Assembly (NCBI RefSeq): GCF_902859855.1
Contig: NZ_CADIKH010000030.1
Span: forward strand, 28,767-92,766
DNA from: Paraburkholderia humisilvae
GTDB lineage: Bacteria > Pseudomonadota > Gammaproteobacteria > Burkholderiales > Burkholderiaceae
Reading direction: 5' to 3'
Length of the DNA: 64,000 bases
Of the stretch, positions 55,964-63,111 are shown piece after piece (the stretch's first letter is position 1; each line of letters begins with the position of its first letter). The translations under genes and the position numbers were made by a program. The notes under the pieces are model-generated. The model did not search any database. It was given only the letters and a program-made list of their open reading frames with translations, and was not told where the DNA came from.

Positions 55964-57937
55964 ATGCGCCTTGGCGTTTGCTACTACCCCGAACACTGGC
56001 CGGAGTCGCTGTGGGAAGACGACGCGCGCCGCATGAAAGCGCTTGGCATCGAGCAGGTGCGGATCGCCGAATTCGCGTGGAGCCGGATCGAACCGGCGCC
56101 CGGCGAATACGACTGGGCCTGGCTCGATCGTGCGATCGACGTGCTGGGCAACGCGGGTCTGAAGGTTGTGATGTGCACGCCGACCGCCACGCCGCCGAAA
56201 TGGCTGATCGACCGTCATCCGGACATCCTGCCGGTCGATGCCGACGGCAAGCCTCGCGGGTTCGGCTCGCGCCGTCATTACGACTTTTCGTCGCCGTCGT
56301 ATTTCGAAGCGTCGCGCACGATCTGCACCGCGGTTGCCGCGCGTTATGGCAAACACCCGGCGGTGGCCTACTGGCAGACCGATAACGAGTACGGCTGCCA
56401 CAACACGGTGGTCAGTTATTCACCGGCTGCCGTCGCGCGTTTCCGTGAATGGCTGAAGGCGCGCTATGCGACGATCGATGCGCTGAATCGCGCGTGGGGC
56501 AACGTGTTCTGGAGCATGGAGTACCGCAGCTTCGACGAAATCGATGCACCGGTCGGGACCGTCACCGAAGCGAATCCGTCGCATCGGCTCGATTACCGGC
56601 GCTTCGCGTCGGACGAAGTCGCGCGCTACAACCGGATGCAGGTCGACATCATTCGTGCGCATTCGCCGGGCCGGCCGGTGGCGCACAACTTCATGCAGCT
56701 CTTTACCGAGTTCGATCACTACAAGGTGGCCGCCGATCTCGACGTTGCGACATGGGACAGTTATCCGCTCGGCGCGCTCGATCAGCAATGGTTCGCACCG
56801 GAACTGAAGGCGCAATTCCTGCGCACCGGCCATCCGGATTTCGCGACGTTCAATCACGACGTCTATCGCGGCATGTCGAAGCTGCCGTTCTGGGTGATGG
56901 AGCAGCAGCCGGGGCCGGTCAACTGGGCGCAATGGAATCCGGCGCCGCTGCCCGGCATGGTGCGGCTGTGGAGCTGGGAAGCCTTCGCGCACGGCGCGGG
57001 CTGCGTGTCGTACTTCAGATGGCGGCAGGCGCCGTTCGCGCAGGAACAGATGCACGCGGGGCTCAATACACCGGATAACCGGCTGGACATCGGCGGGCAT
57101 GAAGCGGCGCGCGTCGCGGAAGAAATCCGCGCGGTCGCGGCCGCGCATGCCGATGCCGACGCGGCGGTGCACGCCAAAGTCGCGCTCGTCTACGACTATG
57201 AAGCGAAGTGGCTGTTCGAGATTCATCCGCAAGGCGCGGACTTCCACTATCCGCGTTTCGCGTTCGAGTACTACTCGGCGCTGCGCGCGCTGGGCTTCGA
57301 CGTCGATGTGATTCCGGCAAGCGCGTCGCTCGACGGTTATGCGCTGGTCGTCGTGCCGCCGCTGCCGGTGGTGCCCGACGATTTCGCCGCGCGCGTCGCC
57401 GCAAGCGGTGCGCACGTCGTGTTCGGTCCGCGCAGTGGCTCGAAGACGCGCGATCTGCAGATTCCCGCGCAGTTGCCGCCGGGACCGCTCGCGTCGCTGC
57501 TGCCGATGCGGGTGTGGCGCGTCGAGTCGTTGCGGCCGAATATTGCCGAGCGGGTGCATGTGGACGCGACGACAATTGAAGGGCACGGCCGTCGCTGGCG
57601 CGATCTGATCGACGTCGGCAGTGGATCGACGCTCGATGTACGCGCGCGTTTCGCGGATGGACATCCTGCTTATGTGCGGCACGGTTCGGCGCATTACTTT
57701 GCGACGCTATTCGACGATCGGCTTACCGAACAGTTATTTGCGCGCATTGCGACCGAAGCGGGACTGGCGCCGCGCGTGCTGGGCGATAGTCTGCGCGTGA
57801 GCCGCCGCGGCGCGTTGACCTACGTGTTCAACTACGGCGAGCGCGTGCACGCGATCGACGGTGTCGATGCAGCCGACTTCGTGATCGGCTCGCGCGAGGT
57901 CGAACCGCAAGGCGTGGCCGCTTACCGGACGCGTTGA
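55964..57937 (+). CDS. Beta-galactosidase, GH42
   Basis: 657-residue cytosolic glycosidase releasing galactose from beta-galactosides. The TIM barrel (1-390) opens MRLGVCYYPEHWPESLWEDD, the standard GH42 start. The acid/base Glu is in YWQTDNEYGCHNT (about 145) and the nucleophile Glu in FWVMEQQPGPVNWAQWNP (about 310). A trimerisation domain (about 395-590) and a small C-terminal beta domain follow. AAGGAACC precedes ATG 55964, 11 bases after the ATPase stop. No signal peptide, so substrate must be imported, in line with the ABC genes. Natural substrates may be plant arabinogalactan fragments rather than lactose. Confidence 0.94.
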   Translation: MRLGVCYYPEHWPESLWEDDARRMKALGIEQVRIAEFAWSRIEPAPGEYDWAWLDRAIDVLGNAGLKVVMCTPTATPPKWLIDRHPDILPVDADGKPRGFGSRRHYDFSSPSYFEASRTICTAVAARYGKHPAVAYWQTDNEYGCHNTVVSYSPAAVARFREWLKARYATIDALNRAWGNVFWSMEYRSFDEIDAPVGTVTEANPSHRLDYRRFASDEVARYNRMQVDIIRAHSPGRPVAHNFMQLFTEFDHYKVAADLDVATWDSYPLGALDQQWFAPELKAQFLRTGHPDFATFNHDVYRGMSKLPFWVMEQQPGPVNWAQWNPAPLPGMVRLWSWEAFAHGAGCVSYFRWRQAPFAQEQMHAGLNTPDNRLDIGGHEAARVAEEIRAVAAAHADADAAVHAKVALVYDYEAKWLFEIHPQGADFHYPRFAFEYYSALRALGFDVDVIPASASLDGYALVVVPPLPVVPDDFAARVAASGAHVVFGPRSGSKTRDLQIPAQLPPGPLASLLPMRVWRVESLRPNIAERVHVDATTIEGHGRRWRDLIDVGSGSTLDVRARFADGHPAYVRHGSAHYFATLFDDRLTEQLFARIATEAGLAPRVLGDSLRVSRRGALTYVFNYGERVHAIDGVDAADFVIGSREVEPQGVAAYRTR

Positions 57938-58030
57938 AGTACGGCCGCGTCTTGCAGAACCGATGAAGATCCGATTGCATTGATCAACCAGATAGCAGTG
58001 CGTCAGAAAGCAAAACCAAAGGAGACAGGA

Positions 58031-59305
58031 ATGACCGTAAAGGCACTGAAGGCGCGCGGCACGCGCATCGTCGCGGCACTCGCGCTGGCAGCGGCGGGGA
58101 CGTCGGGTATGTTGTCGTTTCCGGCGGCAGCGAACGCCGACACGATGACGATCAACATCGCGTTCAAGGGCGCGAGCCAGCGAGCAGTCTGGCAACAGGT
58201 CCTCGACGAGTTCAAGAAGGCGCATCCGAATGTCGACGTGAAGGCGTCGTTCGTCGACGAGGAAGCGTACAAGGTGCAGTTGCCGGGCTGGTTGACCACG
58301 GTCGCACCGGATGTCGTGAACTGGCATAACGGCGAGCGGATGGCGTACTACGCGCGGCGCGGTCTTTTCGAAGACCTGAGCGGCGACTGGAAGAAGAACG
58401 GCTGGGACGGCACGTATGCGTCGACGAAGGAAGCGTCGACGGTGGACGGCAAGCAGTATGCGGCGCCGACGGTCTATTACTCGTGGGGATTGTTCTATCG
58501 CAAGGACCTGTTCCAGAAGGTCGGCATCACCAGCGAGCCGAAGACGTGGGACCAGCTGAAGGACGCATGCCGCAAGCTGAAGGCCGCGGGCATCACGCCG
58601 TTCGCGGTCGGCGGCCGCGATGCGTGGACGCTGGCGGGCTGGTTCGACTATCTCGATCTGCGCCTGAACGGCAACGCGTTCCACCAGAAGCTGATGGCCG
58701 GCGAGATTCCGTACACCGACCCGCGCGTGAAGAAGGTCTACACGACGTGGAAGCAGTTGATCGACGATCACGACTTTATCGACAACTCGCTGTCGTACGA
58801 TCTCGACGCCGCGCAGCCGTTCCTTTTCCAGGGCAAGGCCGCGATGATGCTGATGGGCACGTTTATCACGGGTGGTTTTCCGGCGAACGTGAAGCCGCAG
58901 ATGGGCTACTTCCAGTTCCCGATTATCGATGCGAACGTGCCGACCGCCGAAGACGGTCCGGTCGAATCGCTGCATATTCCGTCGCGCGCGAAGAACAAGG
59001 CTGATGCCCATGCGTTCCTCGCGTTTGTCGAAACGCCGGAAATCGGCGCGCAGCTGGCGCAGGGACTCGGTTCGCTATCGGCGAACAGCAAGTCGCCGGA
59101 GCCGGAAGATCCGATTTCGAAGATCGGCTTCCAGATTCTCGCGAATACGAAGGGCGGCATCGCGCAGTTCTACGACCGCGATATGACGAAGGAAATGGCC
59201 GACGAAGGGATGAAGGGGATGCAGCAGTTCATCTCCGATCCGACCAAGCTCGATGCGATTCTGGCTCAGCTCGAAGAGACGCGGAAGCGGATCTACAAGA
59301 AGTGA
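58031..59305 (+). CDS. Sugar ABC transporter substrate-binding protein
   Basis: 424-residue periplasmic binding protein. The signal peptide (about 1-36: KARGTRIVAALALAAAGTS ... AANA) precedes a mature family 1 sugar-binding fold beginning TMTINIAFKGASQRAVWQQV. Also typical are APDVVNWHNGERMAYYARRG, YSWGLFYRKDLFQKVGI and FLFQGKAAMMLMGTFI. The start has GGAGACAGG upstream. It follows the GH42 gene by 93 bases and ends 93 bases before a strong terminator. It should bind the galactoside and hand it to inner-membrane permeases, but none are encoded here. Confidence 0.92.
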   Translation: MTVKALKARGTRIVAALALAAAGTSGMLSFPAAANADTMTINIAFKGASQRAVWQQVLDEFKKAHPNVDVKASFVDEEAYKVQLPGWLTTVAPDVVNWHNGERMAYYARRGLFEDLSGDWKKNGWDGTYASTKEASTVDGKQYAAPTVYYSWGLFYRKDLFQKVGITSEPKTWDQLKDACRKLKAAGITPFAVGGRDAWTLAGWFDYLDLRLNGNAFHQKLMAGEIPYTDPRVKKVYTTWKQLIDDHDFIDNSLSYDLDAAQPFLFQGKAAMMLMGTFITGGFPANVKPQMGYFQFPIIDANVPTAEDGPVESLHIPSRAKNKADAHAFLAFVETPEIGAQLAQGLGSLSANSKSPEPEDPISKIGFQILANTKGGIAQFYDRDMTKEMADEGMKGMQQFISDPTKLDAILAQLEETRKRIYKK

Positions 59306-59398
59306 TGCGACGAAACGCTTGACGTGCGAAGCGGTCGGCGCGGGTTGATGCGCTGCCGCTTTGTCGATGATTGACCCGGTTTCTCCACCGCGAAGGTT

Positions 59399-59428
59399 GC
59401 CCGCTTTTTCACAAAGCGGGCTTTTTTT
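59399..59428 (+). terminator. Rho-independent terminator of the sugar operon
   Basis: A 9-bp stem (gcccgcttt 59399-59407 with aaagcgggc 59413-59421) with a five-base loop and seven T residues (59422-59428). Strong and canonical. Confidence 0.93.
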
Positions 59429-59465
59429 CGTCCGCGGGGATTGTGCAGCGGAAACGGGTTTTTGA

Positions 59466-59795
59466 TTATTCCGTCTTCTGTCCGGAAGGCGGCGGCATCA
59501 CGTTGTCACGTCGGCCTGCGAGCGGTGCGCCATAACCGCCTGCTTCCGCATTGTTCGGCAGGCCGTTCACCAGTTGCGCGCGCGGGTCGGTCGGATTCAG
59601 ATCGAGTTCGCCCGCCTGGCGGTTGCCGTGCGTCGGATACTCGCTGCCAAGCGGTGCGTTCGGCATCAGCTTCGTGCTGTTTTGCGGCGCATGGACGTCG
59701 TCGTAGACGGACAACCCTTGCGCATTCGCGAGGCCGGCGGCGCCCGCGAGAGCGAGCGCGGCGGCGATATGCAGCATGGCGGTGGACTTGTGCAC
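59466..59795 (-). CDS. Small secreted hypothetical protein
   Basis: 109 residues from a GTG at 59795 preceded by AAGGAG at six bases; the ATG at 59813 lies before that ribosome-binding site and has none of its own. The signal peptide (STAMLHIAAALALAGAAGLANA) is followed by a hydrophilic, Pro/Asn-rich, apparently unstructured chain (NSTKLMPNAPLGSEYPTHGN). No Cys in the mature part, no motif recognised. Similar short exported proteins are common and uncharacterised in Burkholderiales. It is transcribed toward the sugar operon terminator. Confidence 0.7.
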   Translation of the reverse strand: MHKSTAMLHIAAALALAGAAGLANAQGLSVYDDVHAPQNSTKLMPNAPLGSEYPTHGNRQAGELDLNPTDPRAQLVNGLPNNAEAGGYGAPLAGRRDNVMPPPSGQKTE

Positions 59796-60016
59796 GATGG
59801 GCTCCTTGTTCATAGGAAAGGCATTGCGCGCCGGATCGGATTGACGACGGATGATTGGCGCGCACGTCGTTCTACTATTGGCGATGGAACGAAGGAGCGC
59901 AATGCGCGTGCCGCAGTTTTGAGCTTTGTTGGGCGATCGCAATTCGTGGATTGCTTCACGCGGGATGTGGGGGCCACAGCGTGTGCTGCGGCCCCGGATG
60001 CTATCTTCAGGGCGCT

Positions 60017-60799
60017 TTATTGTGCTTTGCTTGCTGCGGCGATGATCGTATCGGCGACCACTTTCGGCTCGCTCAGCATCACGACGTGGCTTGCGTCCGC
60101 GTGCGTGACTTTTGCGCCGATCGCGCCGGCCATTGCGTCCTGCAGATGCGGATCGATCATCCGGTCCTTATCGGTGACGACGAACCACGACGGCTTCGCG
60201 TGCCATGCGGCGGTGCTGACCTTGTCGTCGATGCAGCCTGAAAACCACGGGCCTTGCGTCGCCGCGACGAGGCGGCGCTGGGCGGGCGGCAGATCCTGTG
60301 CGAAGTCGTCGAAAATGCCCTTGTTGGACAGCGTGAGGAAGCCTGCCGAATCCTTCTGCAGTTCGGCTGCCCAGACCGGCGCGGGCTTGCCTTTGAGCAT
60401 GTCGTTGATCGATTGGCCGTTATCGGGTGCGAACGCGGCGACGTAGACGAGCGCCTTCACCTTGTCGTCATTGCCAGCTTCGCTGATCACGGCGCCGCCC
60501 CACGAATGACCGACCAGTACAACCGGGCCGTTCTGCGCGTCGATCACGCGTTTGGTGGCTGCTGCATCCTGGGCAAGGGAAGAGAGCGGGTTTTGTACAG
60601 CGACCACGTGCAGGCCGCGCGCTTCAAGCAGCGGGATGACCTTGTCCCAGCTGGAGCCGTCGGCGAACGCGCCGTGCACGAGCACGACGGTCTTGCCTTG
60701 CAGGTTCTGTTGCGGTGCGGCGGCTTGAGCGGCTTGCAGTGAAACGAGGCCGCCCATCAGCAGCACGGATGCGATGCACTTTTTCCACAGAGATTTCAT
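60017..60799 (-). CDS. Secreted alpha/beta hydrolase
   Basis: 260-residue protein with a signal peptide (MKSLWKKCIASVLLMGGLVSLQAAQA) and a compact alpha/beta-hydrolase fold. The oxyanion-hole segment is VVLVHGAFADGSSWDKVI, the nucleophile Ser is in VVLVGHSWGGAV, and the catalytic His is in HADASHVVMLSEP near the end; an acid is likely in VVTDKDRMI. The pattern resembles pyrethroid-hydrolase/EstC-like or salicylate-methylesterase-like proteins annotated as alpha/beta hydrolases. It acts in the periplasm or outside; the substrate is unknown. CAGGAACCCGAAC gives a usable ribosome-binding site. The last normal-GC gene before the AT-richer toxin-like region. Confidence 0.87.
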   Translation of the reverse strand: MKSLWKKCIASVLLMGGLVSLQAAQAAAPQQNLQGKTVVLVHGAFADGSSWDKVIPLLEARGLHVVAVQNPLSSLAQDAAATKRVIDAQNGPVVLVGHSWGGAVISEAGNDDKVKALVYVAAFAPDNGQSINDMLKGKPAPVWAAELQKDSAGFLTLSNKGIFDDFAQDLPPAQRRLVAATQGPWFSGCIDDKVSTAAWHAKPSWFVVTDKDRMIDPHLQDAMAGAIGAKVTHADASHVVMLSEPKVVADTIIAAASKAQ

Positions 60800-60924
60800 G
60801 TTCGGGTTCCTGTTGGGTTGGGATGGGCGTAAGCATTGCAGGTGGGGCGAGGTGCGGGTATCGGTCGAATGACCGACCTTGGCGGGAGGAAGGGGGGAGG
60901 GTGTGAAAGATGACGATGGACTTT

Positions 60925-61140
60925 TCAGATTCCAAACAGGAACTGAAGAGTTGTTGCAGATTTTTTACTCACTCCATCTCGCGAACTCAACGCGATGCTG
61001 CATTCCTTACTATCAATTGGAATATTTTCATGGTCAACACTCGAAAACGGCGACTTCGCCAACGCGTGAAATGACGGAGAGAAAATCAAAAATACTGAAG
61101 TTACGCAAATCAGGAATCTCAATTTCAAAAACTCCTGCAT
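60925..61140 (-). CDS. Short secreted protein, possible immunity-protein remnant
   Basis: 71 residues from ATG 61140, beginning with a good signal peptide (MQEFLKLRFLICVTSVFLIF ... FHALA, cleavage near 28) and a 43-residue mature part (SPFSSVDHENIPIDSKECSI). The frame is open to 61281 but overlaps the preceding gene. Ribosome-binding site is weak. Its place after a secreted immunity-like gene on the same strand, similar AT-rich composition and short length suggest either a tiny exported protein or the N-terminal stub of a third immunity gene cut by a rearrangement. Confidence 0.45.
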   Translation of the reverse strand: MQEFLKLRFLICVTSVFLIFSPSFHALAKSPFSSVDHENIPIDSKECSIALSSRDGVSKKSATTLQFLFGI

Positions 61141-61225
61141 ATGCCCATTTTCAATATTGGTTGTGCCGCTCGTCATGCTTTCCACCGGTGATGACTTCGT
61201 TGTCGCTCGGTAGGAACGCGAAGTG

Positions 61226-62140
61226 TCAGCCATCCGGGAATCCCTGCAATAGCAGATTAAACTGAAGTATCCTCGAATCATCAGTCGAGTTCCATCGCCC
61301 AGAAAGACGGCCGTGACTTACGCGTCCCTGGAATAAGCCTGAGATACGGCCACTTTGACTGGCGAATTCTCTCAGTGAAATAGATTCATTCTCGTAAATT
61401 TTACCGTGAATTTTTAGACAATTGTCCATGCGTCGTGTATATCGATAACATCCTGACACCTTACTTCCTTGTCTCTCTATGCGCATGCTAGATATTGCGT
61501 ACTTTCCTATCGTGCCCGAAAGTTCATAACTCCCGCCGTCAGCAATTTCACCAATAGGGCGACAGGCAATTGATTCAACAGGAAAGCGATCCTCCTTGCC
61601 TGGTAAAGGCAGAAAACATGTTTCCGGCAGGCGATCTCCATTGATCTTGGAAATCTTTAAGGATACATCTGGCCAGCGATATAGATGAGCGGAGAAGGAT
61701 TTGTTTTTTGAAAATTCACCGTAAATATGATCCCATATACCGCTATCAATCCGGGCGACGGGGAGCTCTATTTTTTCCCCGAACCATCGTTTCCCTATTT
61801 CCCTGGAAGAATCGATGAGTGAAAGCGCAAACATATACGCAGCACCGTACAGCCAGTCGTTGCCGTTCCACTCTAGAGGAACGGCCAGTGTTGATTGATC
61901 ATTCGTAAAACTTTCACGGATAATTACATACCTGTCTTGATACTTGATGACTGATACATTCGCCAGTACTCCTTCACGGCCGACTGAGCTTGCCACAACC
62001 TTGTTTAGGCGTAAGCGATCGCGGAGCGCGCCGTCGCTGTCGATATACAGATTGCAGGAGACATTCTGACCATCACAATAAACACCTGCATCTACCAACG
62101 AGGCATATGCAATAAGCAGCACGCACAAAAGCTCTTTCAT
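61226..62140 (-). CDS. Secreted protein, candidate immunity protein to a lysozyme-like toxin
   Basis: 304 residues from ATG 62140, which overlaps the stop of the toxin remnant (ATGA); ATG 62146 is an alternative. The signal peptide is MKELLCVLLIAYASLVDA. The mature part has a beta-rich, Cys-containing N-terminal region (VYCDGQNVSCNLYIDSDG) and a C-terminal domain (about 205-300) with YELSGTIGKYAISSMRIE, VSGCYRYTRR, GRISGLFQGRV and LSGRWNSTDDS. Such GTIG...VSGxYxY...G-F-G...GxW domains are common in exported proteins next to peptidoglycan-hydrolase toxins. Coding use is much less G/C-biased than in the genes before 60900. Function rests on context and is inferred. Confidence 0.62.
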   Translation of the reverse strand: MKELLCVLLIAYASLVDAGVYCDGQNVSCNLYIDSDGALRDRLRLNKVVASSVGREGVLANVSVIKYQDRYVIIRESFTNDQSTLAVPLEWNGNDWLYGAAYMFALSLIDSSREIGKRWFGEKIELPVARIDSGIWDHIYGEFSKNKSFSAHLYRWPDVSLKISKINGDRLPETCFLPLPGKEDRFPVESIACRPIGEIADGGSYELSGTIGKYAISSMRIERQGSKVSGCYRYTRRMDNCLKIHGKIYENESISLREFASQSGRISGLFQGRVSHGRLSGRWNSTDDSRILQFNLLLQGFPDG

Positions 62141-62476
62141 GTGCATCGCTTTAAAATTTTTTCGAATTTTCCCGCATATTCTTCGAGAATTATATTTTTA
62201 TCCAGTCCGTTAATTATCCTCCGTGCATTTTTATAATCAAGCTTGCCATCGCACATATAATCCGCGAGTTTTTTCCCAGTGAATGCGCCCTTCAACATAC
62301 CTTCGATCATGATTAAAGTCGCGTTTTTCCAATCAAGGGCCGCATCAGGATCGTTGCTAAGGTCTGCTCCGTAATATTAGAGAAAGCCTCATAGTTGGTT
62401 TTCCATGTAATTTGGACCAGTCCACATCCCTATATTTGTGTCCATCCCAGAGAAAGTGCAGCGAAAATTCTTCTTT
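62137..62476 (-). pseudogene. Frameshifted remnant of a lysozyme/GH19-like toxin domain
   Basis: Three consecutive minus-strand frames together read like one lytic domain. Frame 1 gives FLWDGHKYR (ends near 62429), frame 2 gives GLVQITWKTNYEAFSNI (62423-62373), and frame 3 gives the last 77 residues beginning GADLSNDPDAALDWKNATLI, with GAFTGKKLADY and NARRIINGLDKN. Each switch needs one missing base, and a stop lies just before frame 1 (62477-62479). The middle part aligns with YRGRGLIHVTWLENYRHYTE in the intact toxin of this window. The end overlaps the start of the immunity-like gene, as a functional toxin-immunity pair would. The 5' part is gone. Confidence 0.75.
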
Positions 62477-62572
62477 TCAACTGTTGATTCCTCTAAACAT
62501 TCAATTCTTCAAGTCAAAAGGGTACAAAAAGAGGCATCATATAAATCACCACTCCTTCTCCCGGGTATTAGG

Positions 62573-63109
62573 TTATTTCAGATAGCCAAGCTCGTTTAGT
62601 CTCTTTTTGATGGAAGCGGCATCCTTGAAATCATATCGAACCGCGTTTTTGCCAACCCATTCACCGTCCCATCCTTCACCGAATTTTTTCATAATACTTT
62701 CTTCCTTCCTGAATTGGTTACCTGCCTTTGATGGCACATACCGGTAGACGTAAACCTTATAAAAATCACCCTGAAAATCTGCGGCGTGGGAATTGATTGA
62801 CCATTTCACAAGGACGGCAAGGCTTCTCTTTTTCCAGAAGAGAACCGTGACAATCTCCGGGCTGGCGCCTTCGACGTCGTACCTGTCAATTGTTGCAAAT
62901 TCACCATTCTCACAGTTCCACTTCACGAGTATGTCGTATAACGGATAGCTGAGCCCTCTTTCCGCCGGATACTCGTCCTTCATAAATTTTATGTAGCACC
63001 CATCCTTTATTTGCCATGCGCGCACGCTTTCCGGGAAATCGCTATATGCACGCACGAGGGGTGAAAAAAGCAAAACGAAAATTATAAGGACGGCTTTTTT
63101 TAACAACAT
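62573..63109 (-). CDS. Secreted protein, candidate cognate immunity protein
   Basis: 178 residues from ATG 63109, two bases after the toxin stop; GTG codons at 63118 and 63115 are in-frame alternatives. A clear signal peptide (MLLKKAVLIIFVLLFSPLVRA) directs it to the periplasm, where a peptidoglycan-degrading toxin would act. The mature protein (YSDFPESVRAWQIKDGCYIK; YDILVKWNCENGEFATIDRY) has two Cys and no known motif. Tight coupling, export signal and AT-rich composition are what is expected of an immunity protein. No direct homology evidence can be given. Confidence 0.68.
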   Translation of the reverse strand: MLLKKAVLIIFVLLFSPLVRAYSDFPESVRAWQIKDGCYIKFMKDEYPAERGLSYPLYDILVKWNCENGEFATIDRYDVEGASPEIVTVLFWKKRSLAVLVKWSINSHAADFQGDFYKVYVYRYVPSKAGNQFRKEESIMKKFGEGWDGEWVGKNAVRYDFKDAASIKKRLNELGYLK

Positions 63110-63111
63110 CG

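Noticed and set aside
59970..59995. Hairpin after the alpha/beta hydrolase as a minus-strand terminator
   Set aside because: The 11-bp stem has a mismatch or wobble and no U-tract follows, so termination is unsupported.
62380..62510. Short frame reading ECLEESTVEKKNF ... on the minus strand as a possible small protein
   Set aside because: No start signal; the same bases in other frames match the lysozyme-like domain far better, so the region is taken as a toxin remnant.
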